Of a stretch of DNA of 64,000 nucleotides, positions 63,541-64,000 are shown piece after piece. The stretch is taken from contig NZ_JAUTAL010000001.1 in NCBI RefSeq assembly GCF_030818575.1, forward strand, positions 558,001-622,000, written 5' to 3'. Position 1 is the first letter of the stretch, and every line of letters starts with the position of its first letter. The position numbers were made by a program, and so were the translations under genes. The notes beneath the pieces were generated by a model. That model ran no database searches and was not told the origin of the DNA. It saw only the letters and a program-made list of their open reading frames with translations. This DNA is from Chryseobacterium camelliae (GTDB lineage: Bacteria > Bacteroidota > Bacteroidia > Flavobacteriales > Weeksellaceae).

Positions 63541-64000
63541 TTATTTCTGAACGTTTCTGATGATCAGGATCTGCCCGCCTTCCTTATTGGTGTTCACGCT
63601 GGCACCGTCTGCGTTGGCAAACGCATCTTTCTGCCATGTATGGGAGTGGATATTCACGGTAAAGGTATTAGGGACTCCTATGATGTCTGAGATATCAACC
63701 ATCGCCCCGTATTCCCATGATCCAAGTTTGGTAAGCTGACCCGACTGATTGTATGACGTCTGCCACGCCGCATCATTCCTGTTGTGCTTCATATTCAGCC
63801 ATGGCTTATACTGTTTGGTTTTGATGTCCAGCTGCCAGATATAAGAATCGTGTGTCGCAGCAGGATAATAAGAATCCCCGTCTTCCTGGATGTATACATA
63901 ATTTTCCGTTACACAAAGGTTGTCCGGGTTGATCAGGTTGCTTCCCGGATTGGAATCTCCTTCAGCTACTACTTCCAGTTTCCCTGTAAGCATATTGCTT
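63541..64000 (-). CDS. PhoX-like (DUF839) protein, C-terminal part, cut by window end
   Basis: The frame is open to the window edge and continues beyond it. The visible 153 residues read '...NLINPDNLCVTENYVYIQED' then 'DSYYPAATHDSYIWQLDIKT' and 'GAMVDISDIIGVPNTFTVNI' and 'HSHTWQKDAFANAD'. This resembles the end of PhoX-type, Ca2+-dependent phosphatases of the DUF839 family ('NPDN' metal loop, terminal 'IH.HTW'). The match is to the general pattern, and the active-site part is outside. It lies 62 bases upstream of the peroxidase gene. Confidence 0.6.
   Translation of the reverse strand, partial: SNMLTGKLEVVAEGDSNPGSNLINPDNLCVTENYVYIQEDGDSYYPAATHDSYIWQLDIKTKQYKPWLNMKHNRNDAAWQTSYNQSGQLTKLGSWEYGAMVDISDIIGVPNTFTVNIHSHTWQKDAFANADGASVNTNKEGGQILIIRNVQK

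Overview
The window looks like chromosome of a Bacteroidota member of the Flavobacteriia, most probably Chryseobacterium or a close Weeksellaceae relative. The reasons are moderate to low GC, AT-rich spacers, start codons without clear Shine-Dalgarno sequences, repeated TAnnTTTG -7 promoter elements (for example before rpsO, pnp, amt, sdaA and ald), double-glycine 'MKNLKK' peptides, and family types typical of this group (DUF5686, DUF1599, BT_3928-like DoxX, YceI pairs, the 'VGINT..P.ATLD' secreted proteins). No genome search was possible, so the genus is an inference.

Layout. 1-10 kb is an accessory-looking block of oxidoreductases (two SDRs, a saccharopine-dehydrogenase-like protein, an aldo/keto reductase), NTF2-like proteins and one-component regulators (HxlR end, TetR, two AraC paralogues). 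The TetR gene and two following genes each carry a near-identical palindromic operator. 10-17 kb holds a tRNA-Leu(CAA), a PhnP-like hydrolase, a conserved gene broken by a one-base frameshift, a GAF protein, a metal-receptor-like protein, MgtE, and three tandem peptides with a double-glycine-type leader and a knottin-like six-cysteine core. 17-21 kb holds rpsO, pnp and a cold-shock-domain protein.

20.9-29.3 kb is the most interesting region, an RNA-repair island. It contains an RtcB-type RNA ligase, two RlaP-type (PF10127) nucleotidyltransferases, a Thg1-like 3'-5' RNA polymerase, a stand-alone T4-Pnk-type 5' kinase, an R2K-clade ATP-grasp enzyme, a small unknown protein and a WYL-domain regulator. 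The four-gene operon RlaP2/ATP-grasp/Pnk/Thg1 and the separate rtcB gene share a 23-bp inverted repeat (18/23 identical) placed 34 and 38 bp before their start codons, which suggests one regulon. Directly downstream of rtcB is a tRNA-like sequence with a canonical 5' half and T-loop but no anticodon arm or closing 3' acceptor strand. The architecture (end-healing kinase, two kinds of nucleotidyltransferase, ligase, regulator, tRNA-like RNA) suggests repair of tRNAs cut by toxins or phage-triggered nucleases.

29-47 kb is mostly ordinary: a DUF1501/DUF1800 pair, a beta-barrel protein, glucokinase, two YceI proteins behind an FNR-type box, an ammonium transporter, L-serine dehydratase, prephenate dehydrogenase (tyrA) behind an 18-codon Tyr-rich leader peptide and a terminator (apparent attenuation), a CPA2-type antiporter, a LytTR/LytS-type two-component pair, alanine dehydrogenase and TsaE. 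47-64 kb holds dnaG (zinc ligands lost), clpP, two secreted proteins including an L-type lectin, a phytase-like lipoprotein, the tpiA/TerB/DoxX/DUF1599 gene row facing folP, a DUF5686 outer-membrane protein, a di-heme peroxidase and the C-terminal part of a PhoX-like protein cut by the window end.
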